DNA of 64,000 nt from positions 3,692,229 to 3,756,228 of the forward strand of contig OW203988.1 of assembly GCA_934047225.1 (NCBI GenBank). The letters run 5' to 3'. The DNA comes from Ypsolopha sequella (Eukaryota > Arthropoda > Insecta > Lepidoptera > Ypsolophidae). Within the stretch, counting starts at the first letter, position 1; every line of letters starts with the position of its first letter. The notes below the pieces were generated by a model. That model was not told the origin of the DNA, ran no database searches, and saw only the letters and a list, made by a program, of their open reading frames with translations. A program made the position numbers and the translations under genes. Below are positions 11,346 to 22,990 of the stretch, one piece after another.

Positions 11346-12010
11346 GCGGTTTCGCAGCCGGATTGTGAAAAACTCGCCTCTTTCTAATTAATCGAAACAG
11401 AACACTTAAATTCAAAATTCAACCAATAGTTATTCAAGAAAACCTATGTATTGTGTATGTTGCCGTCGCAAAGTTTCCATTGGTTTCTGTAAATCAGAAT
11501 TTAAAAATTTCTTATATTAAAATTTTTTGGAATTCAAATTTACGGAAACCAATGGAAACTTTACGATGGCAGCATACATACACTTCACCAGCATACCAAT
11601 ACATTTTTATTGAAAAAGTGATCTTTATTATCAGATTTGGTAACTTTTTCAAGCCTTTTTATTTCATTTTTTTTTTACAGATAAGGTCCTCAGCACACAG
11701 AATGCGGGGTAGTAGCAGTAGTTGTTTTTTCACGAAAACCCTAAATAGAATGGTCCATATAATTGGAAAAGAAGTCAATGATAGGTACAATGACGCGCGA
11801 AGCGAAGCGGAAGAAATTTAATATTTAAAACTTTAAAATTCAAATTCACAGAAAATAATGGAAACTTTGCGATGACAGTATACACAATACAAAGGTATTA
11901 AAGTTTTATAGGATAATAATAGAACAAGTTTTGAATTTAAGAATTCAGTTTTGAATAATTACAAAAAGGCGGGTTTTTTACAATTTTCTTCTAGAGGGCT
12001 CTTAACAGAA
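11345..12010. repeat. large inverted-repeat block
   Basis: The left arm (11350-11520, starting cgcagccggattgtgaaaaa) is repeated inverted at 11830-12010 (cgggttttttacaattttct). An additional local palindrome occurs at 11475-11570 (gtttccattggtttctgtaa with its complement). The centre (11690-11820) is unassigned. Related to 3658-3850. Confidence 0.55.
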
Positions 12011-12019
12011 AAATTGCAA

Positions 12020-13370
12020 TCATCCGGACCTTTTTGCAAAAATCCTAGGATTTTCACGTTGATTCGTTTTTTCCGATTATCCTGCGACATCGATATCGAT
12101 AACATTTTCGATAATTTCAAGCCCTAACGTACATGTAAATTATTTTGATGAAAAATATTTCCACCATAATCATGCACAACGTGACGTCCTGTTTTCCATG
12201 CAGCGTATAAAAATTTACAATACGATTGATATTATTTCGTATTTTAAACATAATATAACATAAATTAAACCAAAAAATAAACGCATCGTAACAATGAAGA
12301 AGTCCTGAGAATTTACCTGTGAAATGTGCAATTATCAGGATTATTTCTTTGACTACCACTACTACTTACTACCACTCACAGAACAAGTAACCATTATTGA
12401 AGACTTGTAGTTATTAAGAATAAACACGAATAAAAACAAATAATACCAAAAATCTAAAGAGCTCATTCGTTGCGTGCCGGCTTGTGATGGCCTGTCATTC
12501 AAAAGCTGTTACAAATCGATTAAATTTACTTTCATTTTCACTCTTGCTATATTGCCATAAGGGATTTTCTTCTCTCTCGCACGCTATGTTTGTCTATACG
12601 CCAATATCCTAAGTCTATGTAATTAATAACAGCTATTACCATAGATCACTTGTCACACAAACAAGACAAATGCCAATTTTATAAATGGACGCAAAAAGCA
12701 CGTTAGTCTTTATTTTTATTTAAAATATCTCTTTCCGAGCCCAACTCGGGGTCTCTCGTGAAAAATTACAGAAAGAACTCGTAAAAAAGCGACACAGGGC
12801 CCCGGCGACATCGGGTTGGCCCATATTTTTTTCGGCAGTTCCTGGTTCAGCCTTGGTGGTTGACCTTATTAAAAAGTTTCAAATTCAAAAAACAAAATTT
12901 TAATAAAAATTAACGTGAAATCTATACTAACAATAAATAATAAAAGATTCGTGTCTGTAGATACATTACCTATATATATTTTTCGGAAATTTCAAATGAA
13001 ATATGCAATTATCGGAGATCGAAATTAGATAGGTAATTAATGTGATTTATGCACTTGAGCTATTGATTTTAATATGGATATTCCCGTGATTAGAATTCTG
13101 ACTCAGTTTTGTTATATTGTTGTATTCATCGGCTGATCCATATTAATTAATTAGCGTACTTTTATTCTATGAATATTATTTATTAAATTAATTATCGATG
13201 GCGTCCGCTGCTATATTATTAAAAAATAGAAGGCGTGACACTTAAATAACAAAGTTGATATGGATATTTTACCTAGGTTTTTATTATATTCGATGCTTGG
13301 AATTTTGAATCTCCGATGAATTGATATTTAAAGTAATATACTTTGTAAACATTGAATTCACTAATTTGGA
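12020..13370. other. intergenic, nothing firmly recognised
   Basis: AT-rich with short frames only. A GC-richer patch at 12735-12865 shows no coding signal. Confidence 0.35.
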
Positions 13371-13379
13371 CTTTCTGTA

Positions 13380-13590
13380 TATTATTGGCCGAAAGGCGTT
13401 GGAATCTAAACCACGTGCAAAACCTTGCGTTTGCGTAGGCCGACCTCGTGCCCGCTGGACCGACGACATGAAGGACGTTACGGGTAGCGGCTGGATGAAG
13501 ATGACGAAGGACCGCCAATAACAATGGCAAAATATTGGAGAGGCCTTTGTCCAGCAGTGGACGAACACAGGCTGATGGATGGATGCAAGA
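13380..13590 (+). pseudogene. RTE-clade LINE, 3' end of reverse transcriptase ORF plus GATG tail
   Basis: The translated frame reads GRPRARWTDDMKDVTGSGW followed by MKMTKDRQ. This is the conserved C-terminal end of endonuclease/reverse-transcriptase proteins of RTE-type LINEs abundant in Lepidoptera (pattern GRP..RW.DD....G..W...A.DR). After a stop, ccagcagtggacgaacacag and gatggatggatg form the 3' tail. It is heavily 5'-truncated. The last 40 nt are nearly identical to the 3' end of the short retroposons at 30740, 42575 and 58333. Confidence 0.7.
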
Positions 13591-14395
13591 TACATTTTAC
13601 GTCACTGCGATTTATAATGTATTTTTTAACATGTAACTAAAACAAACAAACATTTATTTCTTTCACGGGTTGTTGCGATTTTTCGAAACCCTAATAGACC
13701 GAAGCCCGTCTCGTACTTGGCCAGTAATAGTGGAGAGTAAAAAGGTTTTTGTGCTCTGTGGGCACCGTCGATGTGTACGAACGAGAAGTAACCCAGTTTT
13801 TCACAATTTTTCCCTCCTTTGTGTTTCAGATGTAATATTTCAGAATTCATAAGCGTCGTCGTGTGAAGCATCACTCTCAAATGAAAGCATTTTTCAGGAA
13901 AATGTTCGGGATAATTTTCAGTGCTATGTGATACGAAAAATTATTTATATTTCAGATATTCGTATTTTGTTTGTGTGTAGAAATTGTTGAGTTGTTAGAA
14001 ATTAGCCTTTTACATATTATATATGTCACGGAAAGCTTGTAAAAACCGGTATTTAATAAAACATCTGTTATAAAAACATTTTATTTATAAACTTCCAACA
14101 AAATCCTACTGTTTTTTACAGATCCTTTTCTTATATTTAATTTTAACAAGAATTTGGTACAAAGACATGACCACCACAGATGCCAGGGTTATTGTAATGT
14201 TCCTATGTTGAAAATCTTCCGGTAACATAGTACACGATAAGTTACTCGATGTACCAACAATAAAAATATTTTATTTTGCTTAAACATAACGAAGAATCAC
14301 AGCGGATACAAAATGCATCCCTAGAGGCAAAAAGCCGAACATTTTATTATTTTTATCCCGGGAACAAACTTTATTTCACCAATGATTTGTGTTCA

Positions 14396-14446
14396 GCCCG
14401 CGCCCGCGCCCCGCACCCGCGCCCCGCGCCCGCCCTGGGCACAAAG
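14396..14446. repeat. GC-rich low-complexity repeat
   Basis: A cgcccgcgcccc-type simple repeat of about 50 nt in an otherwise AT-rich region. Confidence 0.85.
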
Positions 14447-14550
14447 TCGTCCCTTGGAATTGTGGTGGAAATGGAGATAAATATTGTTTTAATGTCATAG
14501 TTTATTAAAATTGAAAACAACGGTCGCAGCTGGTAATGATTGAATGATAT

Positions 14551-14717
14551 TAAAGCCGATTCTGAGGGCTTTAATTTTAGTTATAGTGCTGTCAAAACTT
14601 GAAATTTTCCAAAGTAATTTAACTTTTGTTCCTAAAACCCAAGGCCTATTTTGCAATGAAGAAAATTTAGTTTTGACAACACTAAAACTATAATTAAAGC
14701 CTCCAAAATCGGCTTTA
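14551..14717. mobile_element. palindromic MITE (family D), copy 1
   Basis: Inverted arms start taaagccgattctgagggct and include agtgctgtcaaaact. The complement closes the element at ggcttta. A second copy lies 515 bp downstream at 15232-15398, and a third is cut by the right window edge. Confidence 0.8.
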
Positions 14718-14764
14718 CTGACTGCGTAATTGTTTAATTACTATTGTAAACAAATATATTTTGA

Positions 14765-14919
14765 TGACTCCCCATAGTGATTCACTCGGGACTGGAACTG
14801 AATTTCTATGGGAAGCCGAAATTTCATTTTACGAATTTCACAAAAATTGTTACTGATCCAAGATACTGATCACTTATCAAGCCAGTATGAATTTGGACGA
14901 TGATCAAAAAGTCACCTTG
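14765..14919 (-). mobile_element. half copy of palindromic MITE family A
   Basis: Matches the right half of 21543-21803, from the central gactccccatagtgattcac to the terminal gtcaccttg, with TA following. The left arm is missing. A poly(A)-rich stretch follows (14938-14955). Confidence 0.75.
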
Positions 14920-15231
14920 TATATATAAATAAATATATAAAAAAAAAAAAAAAATTATATATATATAATAATCTAGCTATAAGGTTCCTACGGAGTGTAA
15001 TCAAAGTGTCATCGATGAAACTAAACTAAACAATGACTTTTGTAATTACACGAAACAAACTCCTGAAACAAAATTTAAATACCTACATTCTGGCAAATAA
15101 ATCATAAAGTAACTTTTCTCCCTAGTTTTAGTAGTCATTAGAAAAATTGTTCAGTATGATCAACATAATATGTGGTTAATTTTTGATTCACGTCACCTTA
15201 AGTGGGGTTCTCCCAATTTGAACCGTGACAT

Positions 15232-15398
15232 TATAGCCGATTCTGAAGGCTTTAATTTTAGTTTTAGTGCTGTCAAAACTTGAATTTTTTCAAAGTAATT
15301 TAGTTTCTGTTCTTAAGACTTATGAACTGTTTTGCAATGAAGAAAATTTTGTTTTGACAGCATTATAACTAAAATTAATGCCTTTAAAATCGGCTATA
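15232..15398. mobile_element. palindromic MITE (family D), copy 2
   Basis: Arms tatagccgattctgaaggct and its complement ending aaaatcggctata. The inner agtgctgtcaaaact pairs with gttttgacagcatt. Confidence 0.8.
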
Positions 15399-15930
15399 TT
15401 GCGATAGCAAAATTTTGAAAAAAATACATGTCATATTTCATTCCTTGATGTTTCGGCCGTTCGATACGTGATTACTTGCATTTCCCTCCATCCAATAAAA
15501 TCACATAGATAGGCTTAAACTGTGATGTTAATATAATTTTATTTGAGTTATATAAGGTGTTGGACAATAAAACTTTTACCAAAATAAACGTCATACAAAA
15601 TGAAATATAAAACGGCCGTCATATTAAAATCCCATCCTTCTTATTCCAAAATAATAAATAAAAACACTTTGAAATCGTGATATTTCTGAGCGGCCCGCTT
15701 CCACTGAGGAGGATAGTCAAGTGTAAAATGAAAGCATTGGAGCAGGACGGATTTCTCTGGATACCCTCGCCTTAAATAACTCTGGGGTTTGCCGCTTCCT
15801 TTTTTTTCGCGCTTACCATAAAGCGAGTGAGTGAAAGCAGAGACTTGCGCAAAATCAATGGAAGTCGATAACGTAAGAATGTCTGATCCTCAGTGAATTA
15901 AAAAAACATAGAAGTCTGATTAGAACTGAA

Positions 15931-16208
15931 TAAAACCGGCCAAGTGCGAGTCGGACTCGCGCACGAAGGGTTCCGTACCATTATCTATAAAAATGGCAAA
16001 AAAAACATGTCTGTTTTATGGGAGCCCCCTTAAATATTTATTTTATTCTGTTTTTTAGTATTTGTTGTTATAGCAGCAACAGAAATACATCATCTGTGAA
16101 AATTTCAACTGTCTAACTATCACGGTTCATGAAATACACCTTGGTGACAGACGGACAGCGGAGTCTTAGTAATAGGGTCCCGTTGATACCCTTTGGGTAC
16201 GGAACCCT
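15931..16208 (+). mobile_element. clean copy of the 'accggccaagtgcgagtcgg' family with a 29-bp target duplication
   Basis: The element starts taaaaccggccaagtgcgag and ends gggtacggaaccct. It is flanked by an exact 29-bp direct repeat (15902-15930 and 16209-16237; core catagaagtctgattagaac). It has no open frame and no terminal inverted repeats beyond the short ttccgtacc/ggtacggaa pairing inside. The long duplication argues against ordinary cut-and-paste transposition. Confidence 0.8.
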
Positions 16209-16476
16209 AAAAACATAGAAGTCTGATTAGAACTGAAAAGTGAGCCCACGACAAAGTCTGTTGAGCACAATTTTGTTTGGCGACGGCTCCAATAGCGTTC
16301 CCTGTGTCTTTGAGTTGGTCAATCACGGCTGGCCTAGTGTCGCACGACAACAGTACGAACCAATCATGAACCTTTTCCCCTTTTCAGTTTTGGCTGCCAT
16401 TTAATGCTGCTAAAATGTGTCATAGACAATAACAACAATCCTATTGTTTATTGTTTTCTGTAGCGGCGCGGCGCGG

Positions 16477-16676
16477 CGGTAGCTCAGAGATGCGGCGGTA
16501 GCTCAAAGATGCGGTGGTAGCTCAGAGATGTGGCGGTAGCTCAAAGATGCGGCGGTAGCTCAAAGATGCGGTGGTAGCTCAGAGATGTGGCGGTAGTTCA
16601 GAGATGCGGCGGTAGCTCAGAGATGTGGCGGTAGTTCAGGGATGCGGTGATAGCTCAGAGATGCGGCGGGCGGTAG
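16477..16676 (+). repeat. tandem repeat of a tRNA A-box-like 19-mer, about 10 copies
   Basis: The unit gcggcggtagctcagagat and close variants repeat in register, immediately upstream of a SINE whose own A box (cggtagctcag) is the last unit. Substitutions are mostly a/g and c/t changes. Confidence 0.9.
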
Positions 16677-16935
16677 CTCAGATAAAGAGCGGTAATCTTG
16701 AGACCCAGGTTCGATTCCCGGTCGGCCTTAAACCAATGAGTTTGTCGGAATTTATGTGCATAGTATTTGTATTTACCTAATACTTACCACTTGCTGAATG
16801 GTGAAGGACAATGTCGTGAGGAAATCTACATGTCCTAAAAAGCGTGTATTGTGCCCGAATAAAGACGGCAATAGCTCGGGCCACCACCCGTCACGTTCTG
16901 TGAAACGTGGGTGTACTGAGTGTAGACTGTCACTT
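16666..16935 (+). repeat. tRNA-derived SINE
   Basis: The tRNA-like head has an A box (ggtagctcagataaagagcg) and a B box (aggttcgattcccgg), then a body with aatgtcgtgaggaaatctac, found in lepidopteran SINEs, and a 3' part ending in tgtgtgacttc. Related bodies lie at 45165-45365 and, reversed, at 2850-3174. Confidence 0.75.
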
Positions 16936-17339
16936 GTGTGACTTCATATATACCTTTTTATAGTTCTTTAGTTACCTTTTACGACATCTACGAGAAGACA
17001 TGGAGTGACAATATTATTTGTGCGTGACGTGGCGTTGCCACACGCCTAAAACGTTAACGGTCATACCTATCAATTTAATTTCTACATTAATGAATCAATC
17101 TGTAGAGCGTTTATGAAACCTTCATTATCCTCAAGGTTTTCCGGAAACTTTATCAATTAAACCATTTTCGATTATTATCGCTACGCGCCGATATCTGTGT
17201 TGTTCTAAGCCGAACAAGTTGGGCAATTATTGAACAACTTTGAGATAACAGATGGTTAAGTTGCCAATGTTCGAACCAATCAATTTCGATTTGAAAGCTG
17301 GATTTCGGGTTGAGCATGACTTCTAGCGAAAAATAAAAT

Positions 17340-17408
17340 AGGCAGTCATGGGAATGTGGCGGAAGTGAAAACTTTACTGTCAAAATAGCATGTCGGTGAC
17401 AGTGACGA
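17340..17408 (+). repeat. dispersed repeat; inverted copy at 19970-20040
   Basis: The block ggaagtgaaaactttactgt / catgtcggtgacagtgac recurs as its complement at 19970-20040, 2.6 kb away. Family unknown. Confidence 0.55.
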
Positions 17409-17883
17409 TTTTTTCCTCCAAACAAAAATCACTAAACGCGCCTTAAGAAATTCTCATTTGAAAAAAACTTGTTTTTCGACTAATTATTATTTATCATTGC
17501 AATAAGTACCGCAAATATTTATTATTATTACATAATTTATATTTATCAGTTTATCACCGTAATATTTATCAGGTTACTTCGAGGCCGAAAGCCGAGGTAC
17601 GAAAAATTTTGGTTTATTAGTAAATTTTTTTATCGCTGTCTTTGCTTTTTGAATTTGTACCCAAGTTGTGTAAATCTTAGAATAATAAAATCAGCGGCAT
17701 AAATGTTGTGAAACTGTGAGGCCAAAGGAAGAGCAACTAATACTTTCTTTGATAAATTCTTACCTTTTGCTATAAATAAGATGTCATTAATAAAACAAAC
17801 ACAAACCTATAGCAATATTTCATTCCCATCTGCTACAGCAACATTTTTCTCAAAGCAGATAAACTAAGCCCATCGTCATTTCT

Positions 17884-17948
17884 CACGTGACGCCGTAACG
17901 CGTGACGTAAGACGCGTCATGACGTGACGTCATTAGTCACTGACGCCC
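17884..17948. promoter_or_regulatory. cluster of CRE/bZIP-like sites (candidate only)
   Basis: Within 65 bp there are a perfect CRE (TGACGTCA, 17925-17932), a half-variant TGACGTAA (17903-17910), several further GACGTGACG / GCGTGACG cores, an E-box CACGTG (17884-17889) and an AP-1-like TTAGTCACTGA. No gene is visible nearby, so function is only an inference. Confidence 0.3.
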
Positions 17949-18188
17949 TACCGTTCATGTGTCATATTTCAAAAGAACTCTCTTCCTCGTGTTGCGTTTT
18001 TGTAACATGTTTAGGTCACCGTTTAGGGAAGAAAACTCGTAAAAAATGTTAGAAGGTGTGTGATGGAAATCACCTCTGGGATTTGAAGCGACATATGTAA
18101 ACATCACGGTATACATTCCTGAAGGGGTATCAGAGGTGTTTTAATACCCATAGGGTGTTTTCAGCGATTAATTATTATCGCTTTATTG

Positions 18189-18350
18189 CTAGACTTGAGT
18201 AAGTAAGTAGTAAGTAAGTAATTTATTTATCTGCGTAAGAATTTGGTTACAAAGTTGGCTTAAAATAAACAATTCCAGCAAATTCAACCATAACATGGTG
18301 TGCAAATATTATGAACAGTTTAAAACAACAAAAACAACAGCCACAAATAC
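18189..18350 (-). repeat. LINE 3' tail, reverse orientation (probable)
   Basis: The reverse complement has an AATTACTTACTTAC-type simple tail after a short non-coding region, as at many LINE 3' ends. No coding remnant is seen. Confidence 0.35.
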
Positions 18351-18755
18351 ACGCTGGTATTTCAACTGTGTTGGTGTGATGAGACCCTAGTATTTTCTTA
18401 TCTGATCAGTAAGTGGTATGCAGATTAATTCCGAAAAACGCATTGCTTAGAGATTGAGAATCTGGGCCACAAAGATTGTAAACAAAAAAAATATTTAATT
18501 TAAGTATAGACTTTTTAACTTTGTACACATTTGCCTGTAACATAAGAACTATTTTTGAACTTTTGTCATGTATTTTTATATGCTGCTACTACGAATTTAA
18601 TTTTTTTATAATTCTTGGATTTTCTTTGAAAAATTGTTTTTCCTAAATCGGGCTTGAAATTGAAAAATGTTTCATGAAACCAAACGAATTTTACAGAAAA
18701 ACACCCCTGCCAACTTATTGCCGAATTCAGAAACGGAGTTTTTTTATATTTGGTC

Positions 18756-19168
18756 AACAAACAGTTACCCATTAATTACATGACACAATACACAAACAAA
18801 CAGTTACCCATTAATTACATGACACAATACACAAACAAACAAAATTTCCACACATAGACAAACAATACAAAAACAAACGGAGTTTCCACACATAGACAAA
18901 CAATACAAAAACAAACGGAGTTTCCACACATAGACAAACAATACAAAAACAAACGGAGTTTCCACACATAGACAAACAATACACAAACAAACAAAGTTTC
19001 CACACATAGACAAACAATACACAAACAAACAAAGTTTCCACACATAGACAAACAATACACAAACAAACAAAGTTTCCACACATAGACAAACAATACACAA
19101 ACAAACAAAGTTTCCACACATAGACAAACAATACACAAACAAACAAAGTTTCCACACATAGACAAACA
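18756..19168. repeat. tandem repeat, 38-bp unit x9, preceded by a 43-44-bp duplication
   Basis: acaaacagttacccattaat occurs twice (18757, 18800). Then a 38-bp unit built on tttccacacatagacaaac and aatacacaaacaaacaaag repeats nine times. Because 38 is not a multiple of three, the array stays open in all three minus-strand frames; those frames are not genes. Confidence 0.9.
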
Positions 19169-19199
19169 AATTAGAAATAGGCAGTACAGTTCCAAGACA

Positions 19200-20640
19200 C
19201 ACGACAGAAATTAAATGTAAAAATCAAAATTACAACACATGTGACGTACATGTCGAAATGATGAGGATTTCTTACGCGCCTGTGCCAAGAGCTATGTAAC
19301 ACCATTGGCGAACTTCGTCCATGGTAACACGTAGAAAATTTTAACTTGTATCAACAATATAAACAACAAAATCCTTATCATCTTGTTTCCCTCAAATAAT
19401 GTTATTGTTATTTGTACTAAGTGAAGCCAAGGCTGGAATATCCAATAAGCCATGTACTAATGTGCCCCGCTCTGCCTTGGGGCCCCATGTCAAGTAATAT
19501 ATGAAATTACTGTAAAAAGTAGATGGACTAAATAGGACAGGTAGACAAAAGTGTTATATTTCTTTTTCCTCCATGAAATAAATTTCTCTTGTCTTGTATT
19601 TTTTTTATTCTTTATTCAATTAAAGTAGTATTTGTTGGCCCGAGGATGTGTCATACGAAAACGGTCGCCAAAAAAAAAAATTATTGGAATAAAAATACAA
19701 GAATTTTGTGGAATTTAATGAAACTTGAGGATAAAACATGATTATTGCAAAACGGCTCACCTCAATAAGTATTTTTGATCGGGATAGCTGACCAGATTAT
19801 CTTGGTGATATTCCACCAAGAACCATCAACTTAATCCATTGAATATTTTAAGTCAAAGTAGTTTAATTTCATGCTTTCGTTTTACTTTATTTAAAAGTGA
19901 AATTTTTGAAGTGAAAACTTCTTTAGGCGCTGAGTGATTTTTGGTAGGGGAAAATCTTATGGGTTCACGTCACCGTCACCGACATGCTACGAGTATTTTG
20001 ACAGTCAAGTTTTCACTTCTGTCGGCAGTCCCCACGACTGCCTATGTTTTTTAAAGGACAAACAATTTTACAATAATTGGTTACTGTTATAGCTTTTCAG
20101 GTAAATTATTTTTTATCTAATGTAAAACCGAATGACATTGACAGACATAGACAACGTTAGTTATAAAAGAGGAGAAGGGGCCTAGGGGCCTCTACTATAT
20201 AGCCTAATACGGCCCTACGTGAAGCTGAGAAACTTCTGTTTATTTGTTTGTTTAATTTAGCTGTATGTTTATTTGTTTGTTTATTTATTGACAACTGTTT
20301 ATATTATTCAATTTCGTGTGAGATAGTTTTGTTATGAGAATAATAAAGTTATTTTATAAGACATACGAGTAGTAATTAAGTACATATATTACTTAACTTA
20401 GTTATTAACCTAATTGGTATTTACCGTTTTTAATCAGATAACCTAATAGGGCACTTGATACAAAAAAAAGGAAAGGAAAAAAGTAATGTCATGTCGTATC
20501 TAGAGGTTAAATCAATGGCGGGGAGGAAATAAGGACCTCAATGGGTAAACTACACCCTAACATGAGCATCTTGAACTTTGGATCACGGATAATACTTCAT
20601 TAATTATCAGTTTAAATTAATTTTCAAATAACCTAGATTT
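19200..20640. other. intergenic with decayed repeats
   Basis: 19715-19770 is a diverged paralogue of the sequence flanking the hAT element at 21137-22006 (an empty-site relative). 19970-20040 is the inverted partner of 17340-17408. No genes recognised. Confidence 0.45.
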
Positions 20641-20644
20641 TGGC

Positions 20645-20799
20645 TAAAGCCCCCTTTAGACCTTGCTAAATTAGCACAACAGTTAGTGAGTAAGCAATGC
20701 TAAAGGCTTTCAGACTTGCTACCTACGAGTTTACGAGTTTAGGGAAGCTGAATTGCTTGATTCAATGTTGCTAATTTAGCAACGTCTAAAGGGGGCTTA
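20645..20799. mobile_element. palindromic MITE
   Basis: Arms taaagccccctttagacctt / gctaaattagca and their complement ending taaagggggctta. About 155 bp, non-coding. Confidence 0.75.
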
Positions 20800-21136
20800 A
20801 AAGCTATTTATTTTGATAAAGTTGGATAAGCTGTTAAACATCGACTTTGAAACGTCGATGCTTTTAAAAGTTTTACCGACACAGGAAACTATTCAACGAT
20901 AGATCAACTACTATATAAATTATTCAGAAATAACTGGAGCTTAGCGACTTTTGTACAAATATTATTGGGAATACCCGTTATAAAATGTATGTATAAAATA
21001 TATCTGTTTGTCCTTCCCAGTATGTACTGCAGCTTTTCTGAGAGTCAGGCCTTGGAAAAATATATTTCTAACAATATAATACAATGACAATAACAATATA
21101 ATTAAATGAAACTTGGGGATATCTCATGATGTGAAC

Positions 21137-22006
21137 CAGGGTTTCTCATAGTTGGATACGTGAACTCCTAGGGGTTTGCCAGTTGAGGGGGTTCGCGAAG
21201 ACTTTTACTATATTGCGGCTAACTGACTAGCTCGCGCTTGCACCACAATTTACTCATGTGAGAGTGTGTTTTTACACTTTGTGTCAGTGTACATACCTAC
21301 CGTAAAAACCAAACACAGAAATCTACTGAATTAAGATATTAATTGAGCAATATTACATCGTAAGTCCATTAATTACGTCCATCCATATTTAAATCGAATA
21401 AATTTGTGACAACAAACAAGTCCACCCATCACATTAAGTTATTAAAAACATATTGAATACTGTATAAATTAATGACAGAATTAAAGAAAGGAGTCGAAAT
21501 ATATCGTATCATTTGTTTTTTTGTTGTTTATAAAAATATATACAAGGTGACTTTTTGATCATCGTTCAAATTCATACTGGAGGCTTGATAAGTGATCAGT
21601 ATCTTGGATCAGTAACAATTTTTGTAAAATTGGTAAAATGAAATTTCGGCTTTCCATAGAAATTCAGTTCCAGTCCCGAGTGAATCACTATGGGGAGTCG
21701 AAATTTCATTTTACGAATTTCACCAAAATTGTTATTGATCCATGATACTGATCACTTACCAAGCCACCAGTATGAATTTGACGATGACCAAAAAGTCACC
21801 TTGTATACATATATATTAAAATTCATAAATAAAAAGCCATCTAAAGGTAATAACAAAAAAAAATTTAACATATTGCTCTTTTTGACTGTAATAATTTTTA
21901 ATTAAATTTTTATTTAAAACCTTATTTCCATTTTTTTTTAGGGGATAGTTGTCGTCTGTGGAATTTGATAGGGGTACGTGTGGGGCTATAAGTATGAGAA
22001 ACCCTG
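21137..22006. mobile_element. hAT-like non-autonomous element with 8-bp target duplication
   Basis: The terminal inverted repeats cagggtttctcata and tatgagaaaccctg are flanked by 8-bp direct repeats atgtgaac (21129-21136) and atgtaaac (22007-22014), differing at one base. Eight-bp duplications and CAG-type ends are hallmarks of hAT elements. It is 870 bp including a 261-bp nested palindromic MITE and has no transposase frame. Confidence 0.75.
21543..21803. mobile_element. palindromic MITE (family A), nested in the hAT element
   Basis: The 261-bp near-perfect palindrome begins caaggtgactttttgatcat and ends with the complement, flanked by TA (21541-21542 and 21804-21805). TA duplication and size fit a Tc1/mariner-type MITE. 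It inserted after the surrounding hAT element. Confidence 0.85.
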
Positions 22007-22417
22007 ATGTAAACAAACAGCTCACCTCAACAATAACCGGTTTTCAGACTGCCTTTGTATAGTTGAGTGAAGACGTCTAAGCGACGATGACAACATTGCG
22101 CCTGTCAAATATTTGTAACTATAAGTATAAGAGATGTGGAATAATGTATAAAGCAATCATGTAGGAAATTTTAAAGGCTTCATTTTATTCTCAACCACTT
22201 TTTAGCTACGAGTACATTGCACCGCTTTTGAAGCGAAAAACCATAAAGAACTTCTTGACCTCCCCCCCTCTCTCCAAAACAACCCGTAGGTCCAAGGACA
22301 TTGACTATGTTTACCTCCTTACTACTCTTAAAACGATCCTGAACTAAAAATTCTCCAACCATTTCTATCTAGACCTCCTTTATGAGCGTTCATATAATGT
22401 AAATTTGTGAAGAATTT

Positions 22418-22690
22418 TTTTTATTTTTTTTTTATTTATTTATTTACTTTAATTAAAACGGACAAACCAATTACAATAATTAAAGATAGTAACACAAACA
22501 CAAAATGGTACAATCAACTAAAATAAATAAGAATAACACATAAAGTCAGAAACAGGCCTTCTCACAAAAACACAAACACTCTGACAATATTTTCTGCCAT
22601 CCATCAGCAAACAGATCACAGTCCTGATTGGCGTTTAGAAGAGCGTTGAGGGAGAGAAGAGTACGCGGTATGGGTGAGTTAGATATATAT
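22418..22690 (-). pseudogene. LINE 3' end (C-terminal coding remnant, UTR and AAAT tail), reverse orientation
   Basis: The minus strand encodes LLSLNALLNANQDCDLFADG followed by WQKILSE before a stop. This resembles the C-terminal tails of jockey-superfamily reverse transcriptase ORFs. It is followed by a 3' UTR and an (AAAT)n tail at 22430-22450. 5'-truncated. Confidence 0.5.
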
Positions 22691-22789
22691 CAATTAAAAC
22701 ACATGACAGTCTTATTTCAAGTAACATGTTTTAACTTAATAACTAATATTTATTAAAAAGTTATTGCAACTTTATTCCGTCTTTTAACC

Positions 22790-22990
22790 TCATCGACCCT
22801 CCCTTCCCCGGAGCTGCCACCCAGCTAGGATCGCGTGATGACAGTCGATGATCTTCAACTGATAACCTGACGCCGCCATTGTTTCCACATTTAATTGGAC
22901 GCCCGAAGACGGCCTAATCTTTTCGTTTCAAGATCCTATCTGGAGGCTTTCGATGTTTTGAGTTTTGTTGAGTTTGCTCGTTTTATTTTA
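22790..22990. other. non-repetitive GC-balanced block, function unknown
   Basis: This stretch stands out from the AT-rich surroundings and matches none of the repeats in the window. It contains a TTAATTG homeodomain-like site and ATTGTT. No convincing open frame with splice sites was found. Candidate non-coding conserved element or untranslated exon. Confidence 0.2.

Noticed and set aside
18804..19202. Cysteine-rich 114-132 residue frames on the minus strand
   Set aside because: The 38-bp repeat unit has no stop in any of the three minus-strand frames, so overlapping pseudo-proteins with the same rotated sequence appear. This is a property of the array, not a gene.
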